Below, piece by piece: positions 44,401-52,458 of a stretch of DNA of 64,000 nt. The notes under the pieces were generated by a model. It was not told where the DNA came from. It ran no database searches and worked only from the letters and a program-made list of their open reading frames with translations. Numbering within the stretch: position 1 is the stretch's first letter; each line of letters begins with the position of its first letter. The position numbers and the translations under genes are program-made. The stretch is from Morinoia aosen (lineage: Eukaryota > Arthropoda > Malacostraca > Amphipoda > Talitridae): NCBI GenBank assembly GCA_030386875.1, contig CM059568.1, positions 14,820,316 through 14,884,315 of the forward strand, written 5' to 3'.

Positions 44401-44745
44401 AAGAAAATGATGAGCAGTCTTGTTCAAATAGTAGGAAAAAAATAATAGGAAAAATAAAGGAAAGGAAATGTAATAGGAAAAAAGCCTGTATCATCTAAGA
44501 ATACGATTAATATTTTACTTTAATTGAATTCTGCATCAAAATTTTTAAAAAATGTATATCATGTTAGAAGTTCAAACATTCTAAAACATTGCAGAAGCGT
44601 CACAGTAGTATTAATGCTCTACACTACTTCTAACTACCTTTACTAGATCTAAATTGCTCAGAGTAATAAGATTACAGAACAAAATTCTTCTTATCAGACT
44701 TACCATTGACAAAACCATAGCTGATGTGGGACTGAAATTTATTCT
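29252..44745 (-). CDS. Mcad: Medium-chain acyl-CoA dehydrogenase, mitochondrial, complete or nearly so
   Basis: FAD enzyme of the mitochondrial matrix that starts beta-oxidation of medium-chain acyl-CoAs and passes electrons to ETF. CDS exons, from 5' to 3' on the minus strand: 44718-44704 (start ATG, predicted), 44391-44310, 42650-42529, 41691-41545, 39452-39372, 37813-37659, 35023-34854, 33509-33352, 30762-30592, 29404-29252. Phases agree at every junction and all introns are GT-AG. Landmarks shared with human [41 protein letters not shown] (flavin contact), [26 protein letters not shown], and the catalytic-base motif [10 protein letters not shown]. Two exon ends are followed by tandem repeats of their own splice donor. 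Short-chain and isovaleryl dehydrogenases are less likely given the overall match. Confidence 0.95.
29405..30591. other. Mcad last intron
   Basis: Contains a partial copy of the 360-bp dispersed repeat (29845-29945: CCTACCTAACCGCAACGAAG). Nothing else recognised. Confidence 0.6.
30592..30762 (-). CDS. Mcad: Mcad exon (57 codons)
   Basis: Acceptor ttgcccag, donor gtaagc. Encodes [20 protein letters not shown], then [20 protein letters not shown] and [17 protein letters not shown], helices of the C-terminal domain. Phase 0 both ends. Confidence 0.97.
31745..32115 (-). repeat. Dispersed about 360-bp repeat, copy
   Basis: Inverted relative to 21543-21905. It shares AGTAGGTGCTGAAAAACAGG, ACCTAACTCTCAGCTC and CCCTGGGAGTGCTAATTCCC. 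Confidence 0.8.
32610..33005 (-). repeat. Dispersed about 360-bp repeat, copy
   Basis: Same family and orientation as 31745-32115, with ACCTAACTCTCAGCTCAGG and TCCCCCTTAAGGGGG at its end. Two copies close together in one intron could promote recombination. Confidence 0.8.
33352..33509 (-). CDS. Mcad: Mcad exon (158 bp)
   Basis: Acceptor acatggcag, donor gtgggg. Two bases complete a Gly, then [20 protein letters not shown] and [20 protein letters not shown], ending [10 protein letters not shown]. Matches human GFKVAMGAFDKTRP...[17 protein letters not shown]. Confidence 0.97.
33885..34614 (-). mobile_element. Deletion derivative of the hAT-like element at 19529-24055
   Basis: About 730 bp. 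Read on the minus strand it starts CAGGGTGTCTACTAGGTA at 34614, then has the same GTAGTAAAAAGTAGT run and the segment TTTCTCCCAG...CCGCAGTTAATG. It ends with homology to the large copy's right end, finishing CAGGGTCTCTATTGATATTTC at 33885. The middle of the large copy, including the nested elements, is absent. Confidence 0.75.
34618..34895 (-). repeat. 67- to 75-bp minisatellite made from an Mcad exon end and its donor
   Basis: Four units with starts spaced 67, 67 and 75 bp. Each contains the last about 35 bp of exon 35023-34854 (ACGTGCTCGGAG), the donor GTGTGC and about 30 bp of intron (TTACTGAGTTACAGTTGG). The unit nearest the exon is the real boundary; the other three lie in the intron and keep donor-like junctions with a few substitutions. 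Confidence 0.93.
34854..35023 (-). CDS. Mcad: Mcad exon (170 bp)
   Basis: Acceptor gtgccgtag, donor gtgtgc (weak). Encodes [20 protein letters not shown], then [20 protein letters not shown] and [10 protein letters not shown]. Its 3' end is repeated three more times downstream. Confidence 0.96.
35024..35475. other. Mcad intron, unique part
   Basis: AT-rich, no feature seen. Confidence 0.55.
35476..37300. repeat. 26-bp AT-rich minisatellite, two diverged blocks
   Basis: About 47 units of 26 bp (TTAATTTAAACTCTGCCAAT type) to 36715, then about 22 units of a related form (AATAAAATTGAAACTGTGCC type) to about 37300. The shared parts are TTGCCAATT or GCCAATT. Sub-blocks differ by single bases (TAAACTC, TAATCTC), showing successive local expansions. 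Confidence 0.96.
37659..37813 (-). CDS. Mcad: Mcad exon (155 bp), flavin-binding segment
   Basis: Acceptor accctgcag, donor gtacct. Encodes [20 protein letters not shown], then [20 protein letters not shown] and [11 protein letters not shown]. The CVTEPG-GSD motif contacts the FAD. Phase 0 in, 2 out. Confidence 0.97.
38007..38720 (+). mobile_element. Decayed relative of the TTAA-target element at 52459-53995
   Basis: Starts GGACACGGTTGGGG after TTAA (38003-38006). It contains three related modules with CCATTCCT(A/G)TACCTTCAAAA-like phrases, homologous on the opposite strand to the 53200-53960 part of the larger element. The far end is not clear. Confidence 0.6.
38721..39371. other. Mcad intron, no feature
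   Basis: A small ORF 38860-39114 has no recognisable similarity; treated as noise. Confidence 0.5.
39372..39452 (-). CDS. Mcad: Mcad exon (27 codons)
   Basis: Acceptor tattccag, donor gtaagt. Encodes [20 protein letters not shown] and IEECVLS, equivalent to human [20 protein letters not shown]. Confidence 0.97.
39453..41237. other. Mcad intron, 3' part, no feature
   Basis: AT-rich intron. No repeats, ORFs or transposon ends recognised. Confidence 0.55.
41238..41572 (-). repeat. 36-bp minisatellite made from an Mcad exon end and its donor
   Basis: Read on the minus strand, each unit is ATGTTGTCCAGTGGCCTGG followed by GGGTGAGTTGGTCCTAC. Donor-like GTGAGT or GTAAGT hexamers start at 41544, 41508, 41473, 41437, 41365, 41329 and 41301 (41401 has GTTAGT). 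Spacings are mostly 36 bp (one 35, one 28). The first unit is the real end of exon 41691-41545; the rest extend into the intron and decay with distance. Confidence 0.95.
41545..41691 (-). CDS. Mcad: Mcad exon (49 codons) ending in a repeated splice donor
   Basis: Acceptor tggttttag, donor gtgagt at 41544. Encodes [20 protein letters not shown], then [20 protein letters not shown] and LAMLSSGLG, matching human AWELGLMN...LGQ at the junction. Phase 0 both ends. Using the next donor 36 bp downstream would add twelve codons ([12 protein letters not shown]) in frame. Confidence 0.94.
41692..42528. other. Mcad intron, no feature
   Basis: AT-rich. A small inverted repeat of TAGAAAGT-type at 41805-41835 (CTACTTTCTACAATAGT) is the only structure noticed. 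Confidence 0.5.
42529..42650 (-). CDS. Mcad: Mcad exon (122 bp)
   Basis: Acceptor gtttcag, donor gttgag. Encodes [20 protein letters not shown] and [20 protein letters not shown], the first helices of the dehydrogenase domain. The first two bases complete the Glu codon started in exon 44391-44310. Confidence 0.97.
42651..44309. other. Mcad intron, no feature
   Basis: AT-rich intron of 1.7 kb; no repeat or ORF of note. Confidence 0.55.
44310..44391 (-). CDS. Mcad: Mcad exon encoding the transit-peptide region (predicted)
   Basis: A long pyrimidine tract ending catgttag precedes it on the minus strand, and the donor is gttggt (weak). In phase 0 it reads [20 protein letters not shown] then HGSGLCF plus one base, which joins the next exon to give ..LCFEFSDDQ, comparable to human PGLGFSFEFTEQQ. 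It is rich in Arg, Ala, Ser and Leu with no Asp and one Glu, fitting a mitochondrial presequence. Other frames have a stop. Confidence 0.75.
44704..44745 (-). CDS. Mcad: Mcad first coding exon (predicted)
   Basis: Flanked by a good acceptor (ttttttatcatttcag) and a perfect donor ATG|GTAAGT. In the frame needed by the next exon it is open and contains ATG at 44718, giving MVLSM before [10 protein letters not shown]. It may instead be an internal exon, as an acceptor precedes it; then translation could start in an unseen upstream exon. Confidence 0.5.
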
Positions 44746-44809
44746 CTGAAATGATAAAAAATGAAAGACAAAGTCAGTCAATTCAAGTAAATAGTTACTC
44801 AAAAACAAT

Positions 44810-45135
44810 AGAGATGTTCCAAAGGAGGAAGGATGAAGACCACCATTTAGTATAGACTGGAGAGGATGCAAAATTGTACATGTAAAAGGTGTTTTTCCAT
44901 AAAAGATTCCCTATGGAAATAGTAAATTGAAAAGGGAGGTTATAAAACAAGATAAAAGAGAATTAAAAAAAGTAGTTGATGCTAAAAAATAGTAGTAAGA
45001 ACAGATGACGTGTGACAAAATATAAACAATTGTTGAATTTTGAAAAAACATAGGCCTATCAGCTTGGGATGACATTTCTCTAAGGGAATAGTATTTCCAA
45101 TAGATACAATAGTTGTAAATTCTTAGGTAAAATAC
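44810..45135 (-). repeat. Dispersed about 360-bp repeat, diverged copy
   Basis: Shares CCACCATTTAGTATAGA, AAAGTAGTTGATGCTAAAAA and AATAGATACAATAGTTGTA with the 31745 and 32610 copies. Confidence 0.75.
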
Positions 45136-45368
45136 TTCTACAAAGAGCGATCAGTAATATATTTTATTAGACTACATATAGGAAAGTAAGCTTGGCATAT
45201 ACCAATTGAATAACACCTGAAAAAAATCCTTAATTTAAATCTTTTTTATCCTTCAGGAAAGTTAGTTTATCAAGCATAATGCAGTACAGAGGGTGTTTCA
45301 ATCTCTACATTTAAAAGAGGTGAATTTAACCTTTGCTCTTCGGTTCTAATTTATTCACAAAAACAAGT

Positions 45369-46084
45369 GTCATTTAAAAAATTTGTCAATGCCGGGTTTA
45401 ATGCAATCACGGAAATTAATTATTCCGTTGCTATGAATCACTAGAGGAACTTATGTAAGAACGTTTTACATGAATGATATTTTGCTCGCTGATGCAATAT
45501 TTTTAAATTATTGAACTTTGAAGTTGGCATTCGCGCGCCAAAGGAAGCGAGCGTGCGAAACGGAATTTAATTAATAAACCCCATATTACAAACGTAAGGA
45601 GGTTGGGTTGTGAAGGGGAGCCACAGTTGTTCTAGTGAAAATTATAAATGAAGCTTCTAACCCACCCATTAGGGTGACGACCGCAATTTTGTTTACATCG
45701 GCTCCAAGATGGCGGCGCCCATGGTGGTCGCCATCTTGGAGTTGATGTAAACAAGGTTGCGGTCGTCACCTTAATGGGTGGGTTAGAAGCTTTATTTATA
45801 ATTTTCACTAGAAGAACTGTGGCTCCCCCTCACGACCCATCCTCTTTACTTTTGTAATAGGAAGTTTATTAATTAAATTCCATTTCGCGCGCGCGCTTCC
45901 TTTGGCACGCGAAGGCCAACTTCAAAGTTCAATAATTCTAAAATAACGCATCAGCGAGCAGAGTGTCTTTCTTGTAAAACGTTCTTAAATGGGTTCCTTT
46001 AGTGATTGTTTTGAATAAAATTATTAATTTCCGTGATTGCATTAAACCTGACATTGACCAAAAATTTTTTGAAATAGTATCAGT
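45369..46084. mobile_element. Fold-back element F1 (long inverted repeat, about 716 bp)
   Basis: The two halves are inverted copies of each other over nearly their full length (about 350 bp per arm). Outer ends carry GTCAATG...CATTGAC within AAATTTTTT tracts, and the centre near 45725 is CCAAGATGGCGGCG...TCGCCATCTTGG. There is no ORF. Such a structure folds into a long hairpin; it is a fold-back or MITE-type element. Confidence 0.9.
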
Positions 46085-46927
46085 GCTTTGGCTATGTTTT
46101 CTATGACAAAAATTACACCTATACCAGCAGTTAAGTAAGTCAACTTTTAATTAATAAATACAACTGTAGACAGAATGATTAAATCTTTGGGTGAAGATTT
46201 ACCAATGCTTATGCTTCAACATGAGAATTTAAATTCCTAAATGAACCATGCTTAGTTGCTTACAAACTTAGGAATTGTTTTAATATCAAACTATTATATT
46301 AATCAAAGCATCCAAATAATGCTTTCAACTTGCTGTAAAACAGTAGAATTAAGGCACATTCATACCACTCATTCATTTTACAGCATCAATAGCAATAAAA
46401 TGTTTCACATCAACTCTTCCTGTTTTTACAGAAAAATTATATTCATCTATCACAAATTAGGAATTGTTTTAATATCAAACTATTATATTAATCAAAGCAT
46501 CCAAATAATGCTTTCAACTTGTTGTAAAACAGTAGAATTAAGGCACATTCATACCACTCGTTTATTTTACAGCATCAATAGCAATAAAATGTTTCACATC
46601 AACTCTTCCTGTTTTTACAGAAAAATTATATTCATCTATCAAAGTATTTATACTTTATACTCGATGGCATCAGGAAGTTAAAGCCGAGATTTTGAATAAT
46701 GAAAAGCAAAATTTTGAGAAAATAATGGCTTCCAAATCATAACGCAAATAATGGTTAAAATTCAACATTGCCCACTATTACTATATGAATATGCACCAGT
46801 AAATTTAAATAAGTAGCTATTTGAAAGTTCAGAAAAAAACCTTGAGCAATTCCAGCAAATTTGGTTTTATCTAAATATACATTTTGATCATTAACTTAAT
46901 AACTATTTGGTATTTTTTCAGAACACA
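46085..46927. other. Intergenic, with a tandem duplication
   Basis: Holds the 189-bp duplication listed separately; otherwise AT-rich and featureless. Confidence 0.6.
46268..46645. repeat. 189-bp tandem duplication
   Basis: Two adjacent copies (46268-46456 and 46457-46645) starting TTAGGAATTGTTTTAATATC and differing at only a few bases. 189 is a multiple of three, so an ORF runs through both by chance. Confidence 0.96.
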
Positions 46928-47556
46928 CAGTCAATTAGTATTTTAGGTGCTTCACGGAAATTAAGAATTCTGTTCCAAAGAATCACTTAAGGAACACGTT
47001 TAAAAACGTTTTACATGAATGTCATTCTGCTCATTGATGCGTTATTTCTGAGTTGTTCAACTTTGAAATTTTTGTCTTCCATAGCAGTTGCATTGCACGC
47101 TAGAGCAATTAGAGTACGCTTGGAAGCTTTGTAATGTATTATTTGCTGACCCCGCAGAGTCTGAACCCACTTCTAGGATGTCTTAGTTAATTAATAACAA
47201 AATAAAGGTTATAACACAAAAATATGGTAAATCTGAAGGATATGTCAGTTATCAATTACGTAAATTTTGATGCCTAAGCATAGTTAATTAGATCGAAATA
47301 AACAAGTTTTCTTCTATGCACTTTTCGTCTCAAACAAGTATTTTATAAGTTATAGCGGTAAATGACTTACCGCAACTCCAGTGTTTGAAGCGGCAAGTAA
47401 TTCAAGGAGCACGTCGGACAGCAACACTGCAATGCGCACTCGCTTCCAGCGCGATCGTCATCGAAGACGAAACCAAACCTACCGCTATACCTCCTTAAAT
47501 ATTCATTTGACGAAAAAAGTGTATAGAAGAAAATTTGTGTATTTCGATGTTATTAA

Positions 47557-50173
47557 GGAGAGCGTCCCCCATACGGACTTTTTTCTTTATTATTGAACCT
47601 AAAACAATGAAATTTGGTATACTGATAGGATATTAAATTTAGAACCGTTTTTGCTTAGAGCAAAAGTTCAATTTTCTTGAAAAGAAAACGGGAAATCAAA
47701 GCAAACGAAGTTCTTAGGGGGGGTTTCAAAAATCTTCTCCTCCTACAGTTTTTGAGCTACAGTGATGATTTTGGTATCATTGGATGCGGAAAGACACGGA
47801 CTTTTATGGTAACTAAAATTCATTCCAAAATTATTTATTGCTCATGAGTTATGACGTCATAAAATTGTACATATCCGAAGAAGTACATTTTTTCCTATTT
47901 TTACACATTTTCATGTTGAAAATGGAAATTTGAGGAAACAAATTTTAGTTACCCTAAAAGCCCGAGTCTTCTCGCATCCAATGATACCAAAATCATTACT
48001 GTAGCTTAAAAACTGTAGGAGGAGAAGTTGTTTGAAACCCTAAAAACCATTGTTTACATTATAAGCATAACAAAGAAACATAAACAATTCAAATAAAAAA
48101 TTTTGTAAAATTTTTGGTTCAAGTTAGACCCCTGAAATCATTATAGAGTAATCCAGAGCCATAGGAGATGACATAGCAACTTTGCGCCGTGAAGAAAATG
48201 CTATTAGAGAGGTGTAACACGATAAAATACCACTTCCCCCTCCCCTCCCCCCCATTCTTTAAGCCCCCGTAGCGGGCGAACGAGTGAACTATTGCGATAC
48301 AGAGAAGAGGGTGGGTTTAGGACCCCCTTCCCACACGCTGAGGGAATTCCAACCCCCGTACACATTTTATAGTATTATCCTTCATGCTTGCGTACACCTG
48401 CATACCAGACATGGAGAATAAAAGAATTAGCCAGATTTACATGAATTTATTTGGAGACACGTGGCTAAATACACAAGGCATTGGAACAAAATGATTTGAA
48501 AGGGCACAACTGCGTTAATGAAAGTATGCACATTTCTACCGCCAAAAAACTTTAAACACGACATGGTATAAATGTGATGCTTACCGATAATTCAAGTTAC
48601 CAATACTCCTTCGTTGACAACAAATTACGCATCCACAAAATCGCGGGCTCCACAGCAACACAAGCATAATATTTATGAGAATGACACATCACGATTTAAC
48701 CTGTAATTGTGACAAGGTGTCAAATCATATGAAGCGTTGCACCATTCACAACGTGAATTCGATCCTCGACTAAATAAACACAGGAAACCGATTGCCTATA
48801 ATTTAGATGATTTTTGCGCGATACTTTGAAAAGCACTTTTCTGAGTGCTGTTCTACATTTGAAATTGAACTTCTATCACCTGAGTTCACCTCCTTAAAGA
48901 GCTCTCACAACCATAAAACACTCACCATTTTTGATTATAAGTAATTCACTGATAGATATTCACAGCCGGTATGCTGTCGCTCACTGCTGATTTTCTTCGT
49001 CATTGCTGAGAATATCTGCTGTTCTGGACTGATCTCTCGCTGACGCGGTGCCTTCCTCGCTCCAGCTTCATGCTGCCGGCTTCACAACTCGTGTTCGCAG
49101 CCACTCTGGTGCCTGGCTTTCTTAAGAGTTTCGTTGGCGAGCCACTTCACTGTAGTTTGTGCATTGATCTTCGCATTGTTGGTGGACGAACTTAAATGTT
49201 GATATTCGCAACGTTAGTAATTGCATGGCTCCAAATCTTGACGCTGAAGTTGCCCGTGAGAGCGGTCCCGATGCAGAGATGTCTGAATGCTCCGTCGCTG
49301 ACGACATTTATGCTTGCCGATTACCGCTGCCTCGCTGCTGTGCTACGAATGGCTCCTGACGCACGTCAGTACTCTGAAGTTTGTTGATACACTGGACGCC
49401 TCCTCTCGAAACTTCGATGGTTAACTTTCACTTTAGATGTTGGATTTTGGCTGCTCATGTCGAAAGTGTGCCGGCGGCGCTCTTCACTTGCAGTCAACAC
49501 CGGACTTGGTATAATGCCGGGTAATACCGGCGTCTGCCGGTATTCCGGCTGCAAAACCCCTCCTTGATTATGCGTCTCTCTCGTAGCGTCACCGAGCGGA
49601 AAATCCCTTTCGAGGCTTCATCCCAACTCCTTATAAGTATTTCCCTTTCTTCCTTCGAGATTGATCTCGAACATTCCATTCTACAGAGGCCGTATCTGCA
49701 TCCTGATTGGCGGGATGCTTGTTTGTTCTGACGTCTGGGACTCCCATTGGTGTGTGCTCAGACACACCTCCTCGCGTGATTGCTAGGCAAGCGTTCATTG
49801 GTGTAGCACAATAGGTTCTCTGCTAACGTATCTGCTTTTCCCCCTCGAAGCAGCCCCGCTTGGCGGCCTAACCGTCAAATTCCAATCCTTGCTGTAACAT
49901 CTCTCACAAAATAAAGCACAGCATCTTTGAACCATAAAGTGAAGTATTTCCCCAAAGAACATTTTACAAGCCTGTTTCACCAAAAAAATATATTTTACGA
50001 GAGTATTTCTCAAAAATTCCCCAAAAAAATTTTGTGAGTAGTATTTCCTCACAGAACATACGAGTCTCATTTTTTCACAGGATGTACCTGACCTCTTACA
50101 CTTCTTCTAGCAGCAAAAATCCCAGTTTCTCAAGAAATCTCAAAAGCATGGGTTCATAAGGGGGACGCTCTCC
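47557..50173. mobile_element. TTAA-flanked DNA transposon, no transposase seen (2617 bp)
   Basis: Perfect 14-bp inverted ends GGAGAGCGTCCCCC, flanked by TTAA (47553-47556 and 50174-50177). The related sequence at about 54060-54120 (GAAGAAAAG...TTAATTCAAACAACAAAAATT) looks like the empty site. TTAA fits piggyBac-type insertion; because TTAA is palindromic, a TA duplication (Tc1/mariner type) with one more TIR base cannot be excluded. There is an internal inverted repeat (about 47722-47820 with 47940-48038) and a GC-richer stretch at 48980-49700. Short ORFs have no recognisable domain. Confidence 0.85.
49523..49544. repeat. Perfect 9-bp hairpin
   Basis: AATACCGGC, loop GTCT, GCCGGTATT. Inside the TTAA element. 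Confidence 0.9.
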
Positions 50174-51226
50174 TTAACATGATTCAAGCAACAAAAATTC
50201 ACAAATCGATGAGTAGCTGTTTATTTGACCGCATTCGTCATCAAAGACGAAACTTAACTTACCGCTATAAATCGTAAAATACTCATTTGAGACGGAAAGT
50301 GCAATGAAGAAAACTTGTTTATTTTGATTCAATTAATTAGGTTCAGGCACCGAAACGTGGAAAATCAATAACTGACATATCCTTCAGATTTACCGAAAAT
50401 ATTAGTGAAACTACTGAAGACTTTGTTTACATCAGTTTCAAAATAGCGGCCACCCGGTACGGTCGCCGTCATCTCGGAAGTGTTGAGTGCATATCGATTC
50501 AAGTCTTCACTTTTCCAGTCACACTAATATTTTTGGGTTATAACCTTCATTTTTTATTAACTAAAACATCCTAGAAGTGGGCTCAGGCTCCGCAGGGTTG
50601 GCGAATAATAAATTACGCCATATATTGCAAAAACAATACCCTTTTCCCTGCTTGGCGCGCTCGCTGCATTGTTGGAACCTTCTCTCCTTTAGTGTGTGAA
50701 AAGCATTTTTGAGTGACCCTCCTATAACTTTAAAGCTGGATAACTCTAAAATAACACATCAGCAAGCAGAATGACATTCCAGAAAAAACATTTTTAAATA
50801 TGTTCCTTTAGTGATTCTTTGTGACGGAATTCTTAATTTCCGTGAGGCACCTAAAATACATAGTGACCCAAGTCACCCAACACACCAATTGTTTTTCAAA
50901 ATTCTGATTCTTGTTCAATGATAATGACATCAAATCAAACAAACTTTCTTCTATACACTTTCTGTTGCAAATGAGTATTGGTCAATATTGAATTTAGGTG
51001 ATGTGGGGAAATGAAGCAATCTGTTTCCAAAAATCAGTAAAGGAGCCCATTTAAAAACATTTTACAGGAATGATATTTTTGGCGCTGATGCTTAGTTTTA
51101 AAGTTATAGCGGTAAATTAGTTACCGCAACTCAACTGTTGGAAGCAGGAGCGGGAGTACGGCAACACTGTCATGGATGCTGCATTTGAAAGCGGGAGCGC
51201 GAGTATGGCAACACTGTCATGGATGT

Positions 51227-51606
51227 CACTGTCACCTAAGGTTGAGATGTTCTATGATGGTAGTTTTGGAAGTCAACTCTTGTTTGCTGTGAGATGTAAG
51301 TCATTGAGTGTGAATAGACGTACATGGAGATGGAATGAGAATAATAACAGATTATGTTGGTAGTGTAATAGTGGAGTGGAGGAAACAATTGAGCATTTTG
51401 TGCTCGAATGTAGTAAGTATGAGCAAGAGAGAGAGAGATTTTATGAATGTGGTGTTTGAGCAGTATAAAGAGAATGAGTGGAATGCCAGATGTGCTGAAG
51501 ATGATTGCGGTATGAGCTGTCTTGCTGGATTGGATCAGGAGTGTAATGCGAGTATCATTGAGGCTATGAAAGTTTTTCTTGTGCGTGCCTGGAGTAAGAG
51601 ACAGTG
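51227..51606 (+). pseudogene. C-terminal fragment of a non-LTR retrotransposon ORF2
   Basis: Reading with one stop and one frameshift, a post-RT tail is visible: LLFAVRCKSLSVNRRTWRW, then a Cys/His-type stretch (CNSGVEETIEHFVLECSKYE), then FEQYKENEWNARCAED...AWSKRQ and a stop. The ETIEH-hhLEC pattern is common near the C-terminus of insect non-LTR elements. No RT core is present. Confidence 0.65.
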
Positions 51607-51609
51607 ACT

Positions 51610-51835
51610 GGAATGAGCCAATCAGGTAGAGTGGGCTGTAATGACCCAATGTGCCTGGGGATGGTGTTTTGACACACTGGTTGTCCCGGTGATGCCATCC
51701 AATGGTGGCTTGTGACAAGGATTGGTAGATCCTGAGTAGTTTAGTGGACAAGTCTGGTACCAGGCGCTGAACTCTTTGTGTGAAAATTGTGGAGGGAATT
51801 GTAGGCCGTTACAAAGGCCCCGACACGGTCGGCCC
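51610..51835 (-). repeat. Repeat shared in inverted orientation with 54330-54560
   Basis: Reverse complement matches 54330-54560: GACTTGTCCA, ACTACTCAGGAT, CAATCCTTGTCACAAGC and CATTGGA in the same order. It is probably the 3' non-coding tail of the non-LTR element ending at 51606. Confidence 0.8.
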
Positions 51836-52152
51836 TCAAGTTCAAGTTCAAGTATGCTCGATTCGAAAGCAAGCGCGCCAAGCAAAATTTAATTAATAAA
51901 GGAAGCTAACCCCCTATTACAAGCGTAAAGAGGTTGGGTCGTGAGGGGTAGCCACAGTTCTTCTAGTGAAAATTATAAATAAAGGTTTCTAATGACGTGC
52001 GTTTACATCATCTCCAATTTCAGTCATCCGGTACCCAAGATGGCGGCCGCCATATTGGATGGCGGCCACCATCGTTTTTAAATGGGCTCCTTTACTGATT
52101 TTTGGAACCGGAATGCTTCATTTCCCCACATCACCTAAACTCAATATTGACC

Positions 52153-52454
52153 TGATTATTTAAAGTTATAGCTGTAAGGCAATTTCAATCTTCAACAGTT
52201 TTCCCTCTTTCAAATGGCAATCATCCTGGCGTTATCCTTGCCCAAGCTGTCGAATCTCTCTTTATTGTCGCTATTCATTCTGAGCCCGTGATGTCACCAC
52301 CCCTGCCTCTTTTACAAAATGTCTATACCGTTACGTAACGCAAGGTTACTTTTCGTTAGGTTAGGTGAGATTAGGTTAAGTTAAGGTAGGTTTGGTTAGA
52401 TAAGATTAGATTGGATTATATTAGATTGGGTTGGTTGAGATTGGCTTAGATAAG
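52153..52454. repeat. Spacer with degenerate TTAGG-like repeats
   Basis: 52350-52450 is rich in GGTTA and GGATTA words, including TTAGGTTAGG. The insect telomere repeat is TTAGG, but the tract is short and degenerate. Confidence 0.5.
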
Positions 52455-52458
52455 TTAA

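Larger units (their letters stand above)
46928..50868. mobile_element. Fold-back element F2, interrupted by a TTAA-target element
   Basis: Inverted ends around TATTTTAGGTGCTTCACGG (left) and CCGTGAGGCACCTAAAATA (right). Further matching arm segments include TCTAGGATGT..AACATCCTAGA, GGATATGTCAGTTAT and AGTTATAGCGGTAA. Arm sequences are related to those of F1. The 2617-bp element 47557-50173 is inserted inside it. Confidence 0.8.
50980..52152. mobile_element. Fold-back element F3 (1173 bp)
   Basis: The left arm GGTCAATATTGAATTTAGGT... and right arm ...ACCTAAACTCAATATTGACC extend inward over about 80 bp (CATTTCCCCACATCACC, AATCAGTAAAGGAGCCCATTT). A GATGGCGGCCGCCAT palindrome sits near 52040 with the sequence family of the F1 centre. 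It encloses an RT fragment. Confidence 0.8.

Noticed and set aside
46256-46681. 141-codon ORF with an internally repeated protein
   Set aside because: Arises from a 189-bp tandem DNA duplication in non-coding sequence; codon content shows no sign of selection.
52350-52450. Telomeric TTAGG array
   Set aside because: Only one or two perfect units; the rest is degenerate GGTTA/GATTA. Too short to call an interstitial telomere.
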